From: Mercenaria mercenaria
Lineage: Eukaryota > Mollusca > Bivalvia > Venerida > Veneridae
DNA length: 64,000 bases
Reading direction: 5' to 3'
NCBI RefSeq assembly: GCF_021730395.1
Contig: NC_069361.1
Location: 73,417,001 to 73,481,000, forward strand
Part shown: positions 11,325-20,277 of the stretch, piece after piece
Position numbering within the stretch: position 1 is the stretch's first letter
Layout of the letters: each line of letters starts with the position of its first letter
Translations under genes and position numbers: made by a program
Notes under the pieces: model-generated
What the model saw: the letters and a program-made list of their open reading frames with translations, nothing else
The model's database searches: none
What the model was told of the DNA's origin: nothing

Positions 11325-12016
11325 CAGCATAGGGTTTTTATTCTGCGGACCGCTTTCTGAAATGCGGCAATATGAAGGTACCTGACTTCAGTTGACTTGC
11401 ATTCCACTGCATACTATTCAACACACCTTTTTCTTTTCGTTTTCTTGAAGGAAATGTTGTTACTCTGTTCTTCCATCTGTCTAGTTTCGGCCAAATTTAT
11501 GTTCCGATACTTTCTGAAAGTGCCTACGGCACCTCGAAGGGGGCTGCGGCATCGTCAAAATGCCTGCGGCACTTTTCCAAAAGTGGCATAACGTTCAAAT
11601 TCGGAATTTTCTGGACACATTTTATGTTTTAGCAGATCACATGTCATTTATAAATATAATTTACGACGGCAGAGACGACATCGTTTGGGTCAGCGAAAAG
11701 AAATCGAGTGTAAACAGTCACTGATGTGAAAAAATCACGTTTCATTCTCAACTTATTTGTCCTTACGTTTCTAGGAAATTGATCATTTGCCACAAATTTT
11801 AGCATGGATATGTAGATAAGATACATCTACACCCCGCTACATTCCCCGATTTTTGAAAAAATACTCCATGCAGTAACAAAATGACAAAAATGACAAAATC
11901 ACTCATCGATCTCGCTCGTTTTGTAAACATTGACGAAGTACCTGCGGTACAGGAAGCGAAGTGCCTTCAGTCCTCGTCGGCACAGTCAGTACCGCAGGCA
12001 CTGTTTAGTACCCGTG
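11325..12016 (-). repeat. Right long inverted repeat of the 2.07-kb element
   Basis: This is the inverted copy of 9949-10645. It contains the same GTGCCGCAGGC motifs and the same terminal CTGTTTAGTACCCGTG. Confidence 0.88.
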
Positions 12017-14347
12017 CAACCCCAGCTCTAGGTACAGCTGAAAATTTCTGTAGTGTACCACGTACTTCTCTTTATCCTCTAATGATGTAATCAGTTTTTC
12101 AACTTTAACTCTCGGTGGTAATGCTTCATTCTCTGTCTTGTTATGCAGTTTTTTCCATACGTATTGTGCATACGGGGAAAGCATATCATCAGAAATTGCT
12201 TTTCTTTCCGGTGCTAGTGGATAGTCGTTGTGTTTATCGTGAAGTTCAGGGGGATACCTCAAGTTGACTTCAAATATGTAACCTTTCTCCCCATCCGCTG
12301 GAATATTCCTAATGTCTAATTGATTTATTTCCCGTTTCTTTAAAAATTGAAAATCTGATGTTGGAAGAGGTTGTTGCATGGCGAATCCATACAAATTGCA
12401 CATATCTAAATATAGAATGTGTGACAATTTCTTTTCACTATCATAATCTGAGAGAAGCGGATTATTTGCTTGTTTATATCTATTCGAAATTTGTGATATT
12501 CCACCTCGTATGCCTTTTTCAATGAATAGCACTTGATCTATGTCCGTCATCAGCTCTAGCTGCACACCCGTCATCTTCAAACAACTAGCCCATCTTAATC
12601 CAGGACTTGTGTAAAAATGACATGGATCCAAACCATATTGCTCCATACACATACTTCTAAAGGTTTCAAATACGCAACATAGAAGTATTACATCACATTT
12701 CAAGTAAAGGTCATGATAGGACCCCATGCTTGTCATTTCAAAAAGGGCCAAAACATCACATGCGTGCTTGTAATCCTGCTCAGATATATGTTGTTTCGTT
12801 AAAGCGTTATAAAATGCTTCTGCTGGTAGTAAACAATGTTCATCAAATTTACTTTCACAGTCCATATAATCATACGGACACACTCCTTTTCGTAATAGCA
12901 ACTCAACATCATCAGAATTTGGGAATTCCTCAATAAGGTGTTCAAAGGCATCCTGTCCATTACACTTTAAATGTTCCACCAACTTTTGCAATGATGAGGG
13001 TAGAAACTGTAAGCTGTCAATGAATCTCAAGTTACCGAGGGAAAAACTCACATAGTTTTCTGTACTTTGAGCAATACATTTAAGATTTTCACCCTTAAAC
13101 TCACCAATACTTTGACAGATGATATGCGCATCAAACTTCTTCAAGTTGTGAAAAATGACGCACGTATGTTTCGCCTGCTTGCATTTCAAATTGCATTGGT
13201 TGTGAGCCATTCCAATAAAGCCCCCCCGTTAAATGATTATGATGTCTTACAATTGTAGAGTGTACTTTTTCATAAGGAGTGAAGTCTTTTTGACATAAGC
13301 AACACTGCGAAGCGCGACTTATTTCCTCTAAATTGTCTCCTGTAATGATCATTGGTTCTATATTAGAGAGAATAATATTTTCAATTTCTTTTTGCTCTCT
13401 CAACACGCTCTTAATAAATTTTTGTGATGCATCACTCCCTCTGTACACCACCGTTGGTTTAGTATATCTATTGTCCGCACAAACTACATTGTACGCGAAA
13501 CCGCAAACTTCAAATTTTGTGGTAGATGGGTGCTCGAGTGTGTAGGTTCTGGGAGACATGTTGAAACCCGCCTATTTAAAGTTTCAAAATCTGCATAAAT
13601 CGTGAATGAAACTTTAAGTTCTTTTTCAAAGTCCTTAAATTCCAGTATAGCAATGTCACCAACTGCAGGTAGTTCCACCTTTTGAGCTTCATTTGTACCA
13701 CAGTATGTGATGTGATTTTGCAGAGACTCATTACGTACAAAACCATGCAAACAGTATGGACAGAAAAACATTCTTTTGTTGTGCGACTTGCTTCTAAAAA
13801 GAAAAGTATTCAAGTCTCTTATGAGAACGTAATGAGAGACTTGACCATATTTGATCCATAGTAAATTCACATGATGTAGTGTACATGGATTTGATGTGAT
13901 TTTCAATGGAACAATTTCATTTTCTTGAAAAGCGAATACGTTCATTGAAATATTTTCGTTTTGTTTTTCAAATTTATCGATTTGTGCTATGGATACGGGA
14001 TAATATATACCACTCATGTTCAATTCGTTTGTAAAGGGACGATAAGTTTCCACTTTTACACCATTCCTTTCTGCGGTATGTAAAGAAGCTAAAATGCACC
14101 ATAGAAAACACTTCTCATCTTCATTTTCAATATTAAGCAAACTTGAGTTTAAAAGCAACGTTCTAGGTAAAGGTAGATAACTTGAGCCTGATAAAGGTTG
14201 ATACTTGATGGTGTGAATCTCAAGTTTTAACACTTTTCTGAGAAACCAACCGGAGCCATCTCGCATATATTTCTCCAAGCTGGCATACATTTTTTGTAAC
14301 GCTTCATTTAGATCATGTTCACTTAAATCATCCAAAGTCAGTGACAT
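12017..14347 (-). pseudogene. Polinton DNA polymerase B, N-terminal, exonuclease and palm part (fossil)
   Basis: Read on the minus strand, an N-terminal region starts with MSLTLDDLSEHDLNEALQ at 14347. A Cys/His motif follows (FFCPYCLHGFVRNESLQNH, about 13700-13760), then exonuclease motif I (YADFETL, about 13590) and a Cys/His block CCLCQKDF with RHHNHLTGG (about 13190-13310). After these come exonuclease motif II (HNLKKFDAHII, about 13140), motif III (YLKCD, about 12690) and polymerase motif A (YLDMCNLYGFAM, about 12400). This is the normal domain order of the proofreading, protein-primed Polinton polymerase. It is broken, with a few breaks, and its downstream end is cut by the long-inverted-repeat insertion. 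It belongs to the same gene as the pieces at 8992-9948 and 1984-2541. Confidence 0.9.
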
Positions 14348-14438
14348 TTAAGTTCTACTTCTGAAAAAGGGGGTGCTCACACTGCTATCTCCCCCATTAT
14401 CAGTACGCTCCATTTCCACTTGAACGCATAAGTTCCAT

Positions 14439-15290
14439 TTAATGCCTCCTACGCTTTGTATTCTGAAGGTAGGTGAGAATTCTGGACCTCACGTTCGCAA
14501 AAAATGTCAACAAATCATATCTTTCACCACCCCCGCCCCTGGGAACGATAATTCTATTTTGAACTGAATTTTGTAAAGCACTCTTATCTCGCTCATTAAC
14601 CATTTCATGGTTTATATTCAATGACTCCGGATTAGCGTTGTTTTCATTAGATAACTCTATGTTTTTATCATTTTGAGACTGATTTTTATTTTGAGCCTCA
14701 GCAGTTGATTTGCTCTTGTACTTGCGTGAATCAGTATCTATTAAAGACTTTTCTGCTTCTCGGTCTCTACCTCCACTTTGATTGAGTGGATGGTTTTCCA
14801 TTACGTGGGCAAACAATGTAGGATACTTTTCAAATTCACTCGCACAGTATCGACAAGTAAACAATTGTTTTCGACCTTTATTTGAATCGTGTTTATGTAC
14901 AGTGCGCATATGTCGTTTTAAATTGTACAATTTGTTAAACACTTTATCACAGATATTACATCTCACGTCTCTTTTCTTTTTATTGTCTTTTCTTTCCTCA
15001 TTATGATGTATACGCTTGTGGTGTTGTAAATTATCTTGTCTAGAAAATGTGTCACCACAGTGTTCACATACCACTATAGTTCTGTGTGAAACTCCATGTC
15101 TGCGTAAATTGGTGAGTAATGTGAAACGTTTATCACAAACTTTACAAGTGTAGCAGTTTTGTTTTTCACTTTTAATATCATTTTCACAATCCTCATTATC
15201 TGTATTGCTAGAGCATATTTTCTTTTTGTCTTTCTGGCTTTCAAAATCATCCTCACTATCATCATCGCATGTCCTGTTTTGTCTTTTCAT
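14439..15290 (-). CDS. C2H2 zinc-finger ORF upstream of Polinton polB
   Basis: A 283-residue frame begins with an acidic, low-complexity stretch. It then has four C2H2 fingers at roughly residues 47-70 (CKVCDKRFTLLTNLRRHGVSH), 75-96 (CEHCGDTFSRQDNLQHHKRIH), 110-131 (CNICDKVFNKLYNLKRHMRTVH) and 145-168 (CRYCASEFEKYPTLFAHVMENH). A Gln/Asn/Lys-rich linker follows and the C-terminus is RYDLLTFFANVRSRIL. Polinton polymerases often carry or follow such a finger block, so this is probably the N-terminal DNA-binding extension or a companion of the polymerase 90 bp downstream on the same strand. Sequence-specific binding at the element's ends is a reasonable guess but is not shown. A host zinc-finger origin is less likely given the flanking genes. 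Confidence 0.75.
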   Translation of the reverse strand: MKRQNRTCDDDSEDDFESQKDKKKICSSNTDNEDCENDIKSEKQNCYTCKVCDKRFTLLTNLRRHGVSHRTIVVCEHCGDTFSRQDNLQHHKRIHHNEERKDNKKKRDVRCNICDKVFNKLYNLKRHMRTVHKHDSNKGRKQLFTCRYCASEFEKYPTLFAHVMENHPLNQSGGRDREAEKSLIDTDSRKYKSKSTAEAQNKNQSQNDKNIELSNENNANPESLNINHEMVNERDKSALQNSVQNRIIVPRGGGGERYDLLTFFANVRSRILTYLQNTKRRRH

Positions 15291-15522
15291 TGTTCTTCCC
15301 CTCGTTTAATCTATCAAAGGAAATGAGAAACATAATGTCCATTATTTCATTCATTGATATTAAAAAAGAAAATAAAGAAATAAAACATCTAAGTATAGAA
15401 GTGTTATGTATAAAATAAATACAGCTCACTCAACCATACACTTTACTTGATCCAATTACAGCATTTTGAAAACCAGTTTTATTTCTTACAGAAAAAAATG
15501 CATCAAAACTGTGCTTACTTCT

Positions 15523-15870
15523 TTAAATCGAATAATTTATCCACTTCAGCTTTCTAGATCTAGATTTGTACGATTTATTTTTCCTTTTAATTTCTCCGTT
15601 GTAAGGCATTTTTGATAGTGGTTTCTCCACGAATAACTTTGTTTCTTCTGTTTTTACATCCTCCTTAGTTTTATCCCCTTCCTTTTCAGAAGTAGGAAAA
15701 TTTTCTTCTTTTGGGGGAACATTTTCCTTGATTGTTTCTTGACTTTTTATATCTGATAAACTATGCAACTGCCTTTCACCACCTGTTTGACCATCCTGAT
15801 TTTTCTCTTTTATTTGCTTGAGTAGTGACTCATATTTCACTTTAGGTATAAGCGAAAATTCTTTAGCCAT
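15523..15870 (-). CDS. Small Lys/Glu-rich Polinton ORF
   Basis: The 115-residue protein starts MAKEFSLIPKVKYESLLKQ, a beginning I associate with a small conserved Polinton ORF. A low-complexity acidic/basic middle follows (KEENFPTSEKEGDKTKEDVK), and it ends in a strongly basic tail (KRKNKSYKSRSRKLK). It lies 13 bp after the small ORF at 15884-16075 and upstream of the finger ORF on the same strand. The basic tail would suit a nucleic-acid or core-binding virion protein, but function is not known. The frame is open. The family assignment rests on position and the N-terminal pattern. Confidence 0.6.
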   Translation of the reverse strand: MAKEFSLIPKVKYESLLKQIKEKNQDGQTGGERQLHSLSDIKSQETIKENVPPKEENFPTSEKEGDKTKEDVKTEETKLFVEKPLSKMPYNGEIKRKNKSYKSRSRKLKWINYSI

Positions 15871-15883
15871 GACTTAATACACC

Positions 15884-16075
15884 TTATCTATAATTCGTGT
15901 TTGATAACTTCAATGAAACGTTTGATAATATCAAAGTGTTTTTTTTCAGAATACGCTTTCTTTGGTCGAGTGTTACTCCTTTACCTACAAATCGAAGAAT
16001 TATCGTCTTATGCTTCTCTAGCTTTTTTAAGATACTGGGTGATATAGGTCTATTACCCATCATCACATTATGCAC
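15884..16075 (-). CDS. Small basic Polinton ORF, possible virion core protein
   Basis: The 63 residues read as a Lys/Arg-rich helix with a VGKGVTLDQRKRILKKN core. Similar short ORFs with a 'K(x)GVSxxxRKxIL' pattern recur next to capsid genes in Polintons and adintoviruses. It is tightly spaced (13 bp) with the next ORF, so the two may be co-transcribed. The first in-frame ATG is used; an upstream start may have been lost. The role is unknown. Confidence 0.5.
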   Translation of the reverse strand: MHNVMMGNRPISPSILKKLEKHKTIILRFVGKGVTLDQRKRILKKNTLILSNVSLKLSNTNYR

Positions 16076-16199
16076 AATTTGAACAATTGCTTTAATCTAA
16101 GAGGGCTCTATCGTCATTAATAAAACCATGCGCTGCTTATGCGTTGATGATAGCAGAAATTTCAAGAAATCTCCGTGCTTTTTCTTTATTACATTCATG

Positions 16200-16863
16200 T
16201 CTACCTCTCGGGAAGATATATTAACATTAACTGATGGGGAAAGATGTGTGTACGCAGTTTATATTCCACATCAGAATGTGGACTGATATCAATGACAAGA
16301 TATCCATATTTTTTAGAGCATGCTTTTCTATAGGCACTCATTATTACTGGGGCCTGTCCAAGCTGGCGACCTAATGTTTGTATTTGTAATTCATCCCTTT
16401 GGTTTTTAAACAGAATAAAATAGTGCGTATTTAAGCTTATTGTGCGAAATTCCTATGTACCATTATATAGGTTTTGACATAAAAACCAACAGGTATAACC
16501 CAGGTGGTGACTATATTGACAAAATATGTCAACAACATCCACACTTTTAACTCCTTTGCTTAGGAGATCATCTAGTAATAGCATTTTGTTTTGACCTGAG
16601 TGTAGATCTGACCAAGTTTGAAGCATTTCAATGCTAGGCAATCCTTCATAAAATTCTATATTTGAAATAGCTTCTTTCATTTGATCATACATAGGCTGGT
16701 AAACGCCATAGCAGTAATAAATCATCACTGGTGGTTCTTTAAAAACTCCGTTTGCATTTTTAAAAAATTCAAAAACGAAGGAAATTTTGCCAGATCCAGA
16801 GGGACCAACAACAAGACACGTTGAAGGGGTTTCAAATTTTACCAAGCTTTCCATGCTCATCAC
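16200..16863 (-). pseudogene. Polinton packaging ATPase (FtsK/HerA, A32-like), fossil
   Basis: The frame opens with a P-loop (CLVVGPSGSGK at residues 16-26) and has a Walker B strand at about residues 93-98 (MLLLDD). A CQNLY segment typical of the Polinton/A32 sensor region follows, and then, below 16450, the family C-terminus (SLNTHYFILFKNQRDELQIQ and RQLGQAPVIMSAYRKA). In whole elements this enzyme drives DNA into the capsid. It is the last recognised Polinton gene on the right and lies 5' of the small ORFs on the same strand. The copy is broken (about one or two breaks). The assignment is firm. Confidence 0.85.
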
Positions 16864-17214
16864 CAGTCAACTACTCATTAGCAAATGAAGACCTGGGATA
16901 TATACTGTGTAGTTATAAATAGAAAAGTAATGGAGGAAAAACAACAAATAAAGTACCTTTATAATTATTTAATATTCCAAATAGATATGAAGATACACAC
17001 AATTAGTCATATTCCTTTTTTCCACATACACTGTTGTAATGATACATATGATATATAATGATATATATATGAAACAGTCTTATTATTAGACAGAAAAGAT
17101 CTAAATAGTACAATACAGGTCCTATGAATAACATATACAAAATAATGTAGGTCCTATAAATGAGTCTATGAAATAATAAAACAATTAGAACACAATTTTG
17201 GTGGCATCCTTTAC
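16864..17214. other. AT-rich spacer, nothing recognised
   Basis: The stretch is strongly AT-rich with ATATAT runs near 17045-17070 and no convincing frame. It contains two near-copies of a GTCCTATGAATAACATA / GTCCTATAAATGAGTC motif (17123-17168). Confidence 0.6.
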
Positions 17215-17457
17215 TTAAAATTTATTTTCTAAATTGGAGATATCACTTGTCATACGCATCATTTTACGTCTAAAAGAATGAGTCCTTAGTTCAACTGCGC
17301 GCCAGTCTTTACATTTAATTTTCAATTGATACATTGCTATGAGCTCGGGTGAAATGTCCAAACATATCACATTCTGATACCAACGATAAATGAGGTCCTC
17401 CTCTTCAATTAATTTTAGTATTTCATCGAAATATAAGTCCAACAACTCTGTTTTCAT
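17215..17457 (-). CDS. Unrecognised ORF (80 aa)
   Basis: The frame encodes an acidic-then-basic protein starting MKTELLDLYFDEILKLIEEE, with WYQNVICLDISPELIAMYQ in the middle and RTHSFRRKMMRM near the end. Composition looks protein-like (helical heptad spacing of Leu/Ile, few low-complexity runs). It lies 3' of two other unrecognised ORFs on the same strand and could be the C-terminal part of the same gene. I recognise no family. Confidence 0.4.
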   Translation of the reverse strand: MKTELLDLYFDEILKLIEEEDLIYRWYQNVICLDISPELIAMYQLKIKCKDWRAVELRTHSFRRKMMRMTSDISNLENKF

Positions 17458-17574
17458 TCTTGATAGGCAAGAGTGATCCCTTTGTGACAGCTGTCCTTCT
17501 TGACATCCAACACATTTTATTTTTATGACGATGTGCGATGTTTTAAATATTTTCTGCGCATAAAGGAAGTCAAA

Positions 17575-18271
17575 TTATGATTCCAGTAAACTCACTGCAT
17601 TGCTCTCCATGATTTTTTTCTCAACTGTTTTTCCTTTACATTTGATTTCTCTGGTTAAAACTAAACATTTCAGTTGTTCAACTGCCTGTACTGCTAGTTT
17701 GGAAACTTTACTAATACTTCCAATTTCAAACTCAGTCATACATAAGTGTTTAGCAAGAGCCTGGCTCGGTTCGTAGTATTCGGCACCAAGAATTCTTGTA
17801 GAATGTTTTAAATATAGTTCTGGATCACTATCATTTATGTCAGCAATCTTAGTAGGAGACTGATTAAGGAAAGCTATGAGTAAATCTCCATCATGTGTAA
17901 ATAGACATCTTTGTTCATTTTTACTAAGATAGACAATATCTTCAGGTGGTTGACGGATTGACGAAAGGTGAAGAAGGCGACAACATTCCAGATGTAGGTC
18001 TAGCAGGTGACAGTTGAGTAGCTGTATACGCAGGATATGGAGAAAGCATTGAGTAATGGCTTGATGGACTTGACAGAATTGTTGCACAGTTAGATTTGTA
18101 GAGGGGCTTGGTACATGGAACAGTATCTTGTATAGGTGTTCTAATAGCTTGGAGCCATCCTGACTCCCACTGTGGTAAGGGTTTTGTTGCATCTTTCAGA
18201 CTAGGAATGATGGTTCTCACAGCAAGCATTGCCTGAGTTGCTGATGGACTATCCATAGGTGCAGGTTTCAC
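17575..18271 (-). CDS. Unrecognised gene region, Ser/Pro-rich then helical
   Basis: The 5' part, near 18271-17942, is Pro/Ser/Thr-rich with repeated SPS and YP motifs (SSPSSHYSMLSPYPAY). The 3' part, near 17940-17575, is globular in composition: EDIVYLSKNEQRCLFTHDGD, then LLIAFLNQSPTKI, then EYYEPSQALAKHLCMTEFEIG and a helical VSKLAVQAVEQLKCL. The coding signal is split over two frames, so the gene is either broken or spliced. It directly follows the C2H2 ORF at 18281-18532 and shares its frame on the 5' side, which suggests one protein: fingers, a disordered linker, then a folded domain. It may be Polinton cargo or a host gene. Confidence 0.45.
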
Positions 18272-18280
18272 ATGTCTTAC

Positions 18281-18532
18281 TTAATCATAAGGGTGAAGAG
18301 ACAAATAAAACCCATTTCCTTCGGAGAAAAAGTTATCTGGCAACCCTAGGCTGACACTTGGATGTTTGGTACTAATATGTTTCTTAAGGTCATTTATGCG
18401 ACCAAGAGTAACTTGTTTTGGTCTACAGTAAACACAGATCACAGAGAGATGTTTGTGCTCCGCTGCAGCATGGTTTTTCAACATCTTTTTGGAGCTGCTG
18501 TAGTTGCCACATGTCCAACACTGATGAGCCAT
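18281..18532 (-). CDS. C2H2 zinc-finger N-terminal ORF of an unrecognised gene
   Basis: The 83 residues carry two fingers: C-X2-C-X12-H-X4-H at residues 5-25 (CWTCG to AAAEH) and C-X2-C-X15-H-X4-H at residues 33-57 (CVYCRP to ISTKH). They are followed by a conserved-looking FSEGNGFYLSLHPYD segment. The frame closes about 10 bases before the next ORF in the same frame begins. A GTAAGA donor-like sequence sits at that point, so either a stop or a splice is possible. The architecture (two non-tandem fingers plus NGFYL) is one I have a vague memory of in mollusc predictions without function. Confidence 0.5.
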   Translation of the reverse strand: MAHQCWTCGNYSSSKKMLKNHAAAEHKHLSVICVYCRPKQVTLGRINDLKKHISTKHPSVSLGLPDNFFSEGNGFYLSLHPYD

Positions 18533-18562
18533 ATCTGTAAATATTGTTTAATAAGATTGTCA

Positions 18563-18590
18563 TATACAGTCCTACTAAAATGTCTGAAAA
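18563..18590 (+). repeat. Left copy of a 28-bp inverted repeat
   Basis: It matches the reverse complement of 21627-21654 at 25 of 28 positions (core CTCCTACTAAAATGTC / GTCCTACTAAAATGTC). See the findings. Confidence 0.6.
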
Positions 18591-19719
18591 GGTTACTAAA
18601 ATTTAGCAGGGGCTATTCAGCTAGGCAAATAATCTGTAACTGTTAATATCCCATAAATCTCCATGGCCTGCTGTGCTGACTGACATCCTGGCATTAATTG
18701 CCTGCTACTTGACCTTATCTTACATGAATTACTGACCACATGTTTTATGCCTTTTTACTAATCATAGCATAAATTTATAGAAGTCTTATATTGTGTTACA
18801 TGTACAAAGCAGGGAATGTTTATTTTTATCATTTCAAAGAGCTATGAAATAAATTTAATCTTATTTATTATTTCTTACAGGTGAGTAATTATATATTTTT
18901 TGTATCCATCAATTATATTCTTGAAATAAAATTTATCTGGCAAAACAATTGGCAGTACAGTACAGTTTTTTTCGAGAAAGTTTTTTTAATTATGATACAC
19001 AATAAAACTAAGAAAATTAGTATTAGTCTCTACCTGTTTCACCAGAGGGTTTTATAGTTTTACTACTTCCATCCGTCTGTCTGTCCATGCTTTAATACGA
19101 ATTGGTACTTATGTTGCTACAGGAGACAATACATAATAGTAAATTCAATTAATTCCCTAATTCTTAGATCATGACTAAAACTTTTTTTTAGGTGGCTTAA
19201 TTCCGTCCACCAGAACGTCTGTCTAATTGTTTCAATAAATGTACAAAAGAAAGGATAATGCAATAGCTTGAACTTATTTGACAAAACTTTCTTTATGTTA
19301 TAAACAAAACATCAGGTGATAATGCATGCATTTTGTTTTTGCCTAGTTATGCGAATGTAAGAAACTGTTTCCTGAAATGACTTAAAAAGTAATTGGTAGG
19401 TTATTGTAACTTGCTATACTGATAGGAGGCACGGCATTTAATTTTTGCAATTTTTGTGCCTTGTCATGAGAAAACTTTCATAAAACAGCTCTTGCAATAA
19501 ATTGAAAAGCATTTGAGGTAGATCAATTAAGGAACCTTTGTTTACAGATGGGTACACACATTATGCATTTGACCATTCCTGTGGGAAAATTATGAAATTA
19601 TGCGATAATTTTATAAGTATTTTGGTTGTATAAAAATAGGGGATAATAAGCACCATTTTCCGAAGAAAAGAAAGGATTTTCTACTCATCCGAGCATCGAC
19701 ATCGCGTCACTGTAATGTT
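18591..19719. other. Intergenic or intronic DNA, nothing recognised
   Basis: AT-rich sequence with no supported frame. A GTCCATCCGTCTGTCTGTCC-like patch near 19070-19090 and 19200-19225 belongs to the dispersed mollusc repeat type that often precedes the tandem repeat which follows. Confidence 0.6.
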
Positions 19720-20277
19720 TTGGTTAAAGTTTTGCATGCAAGTTCATATCTCCAATACTGCTGTAGATATTGGACGAAACTTCACACATGTCTTTGGTGT
19801 CATTATTTTAGGTCACTGGCCAAGTGCCATAACTGTAACCTTTATATTAGCAGATTTATGCCCTTTTATACTTAGAAAATAAATTCGGGTTAAAGTTTTG
19901 CTTGCGAGTACATATCTCTGTAACTTACTAAAGATATTCAACTGAAACCTCACACATGTCTTTAGTGTCATTATGTAAGGTGACTGACCAAATCCCATAA
20001 CTCAAACCTGTCTTTTAGCAGAAGTATTTTGTTGATCTACTGAAATGAAACAAATTCAGGTTAATTTTTGCGTGCAAGTTAATATCTCTGTAACTACTAG
20101 AGGTATTCAATTTAAACTTCACACATGTCTTCAATGTCATTATGTAAGGTCACTGGCTATGTCACATAACTCTGAGCTACATTTTAGCAGAATTATGCCC
20201 TTTTTGTACTTAGAAAATTCTGGTTAAAGTTTTGCATGCAAGTACATGTACTTACCTCTGTCACTACTAAAGATACT
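19720..20277 (+). repeat. About 168-bp tandem repeat, 3.3 copies
   Basis: Units start at about 19724, 19889, 20059 and 20222 with GGTTAAAGTTTTGCATGCAA. Each includes CTTCACACATGTCTTTGGTG and GTCACTGGCCAA segments. Copies differ by roughly 15-25%, so the array is old. A fragment of the same family lies at the right edge of the window (63951-64000), and related text occurs near 45360-45560. Confidence 0.85.

Larger units (their letters stand above)
9949..12016. mobile_element. 2.07-kb foldback-like element with about 690-bp inverted repeats, inserted in Polinton polB
   Basis: The left arm (9949 to about 10645) and right arm (about 11325-12016) are near-identical inverted copies, beginning CACGGGTACTAAACAG at both tips. 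The arms are so alike that the same 60-residue phantom frame appears in opposite orientation at 10141-10323 and 11644-11826. Each arm has internal palindromic CCGCAGGCA-type motifs. The roughly 680-bp centre is AT-rich and has no gene. Polinton polymerase sequence flanks both sides, so the element is an insertion. No convincing target duplication was seen, and some polymerase sequence seems to be missing at the site. It looks like a non-autonomous foldback or long-TIR MITE of unknown family. Confidence 0.85.
1..16863. mobile_element. Fossil Polinton/Maverick (adintovirus-like), left end outside window
   Basis: Genes with clear Polinton hallmarks lie together: major capsid protein and adenain-like protease on the + strand, then a protein-primed family B DNA polymerase, a C2H2 finger ORF, small basic ORFs and an FtsK/HerA-type packaging ATPase on the - strand. 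The polymerase and protease genes converge at about 1.8-2.0 kb. The integrase, the minor capsid protein and both terminal repeats were not found; they may lie left of position 1 or be lost. The element is broken in many places and is further split by two insertions (2547-8986 and 9949-12016). The right limit is uncertain: 16863 is the last recognised gene, but unrecognised ORFs up to 18532 could belong to it. The amount of decay and the nested insertions suggest an old copy, though the protease frame is still open. Confidence 0.9.
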
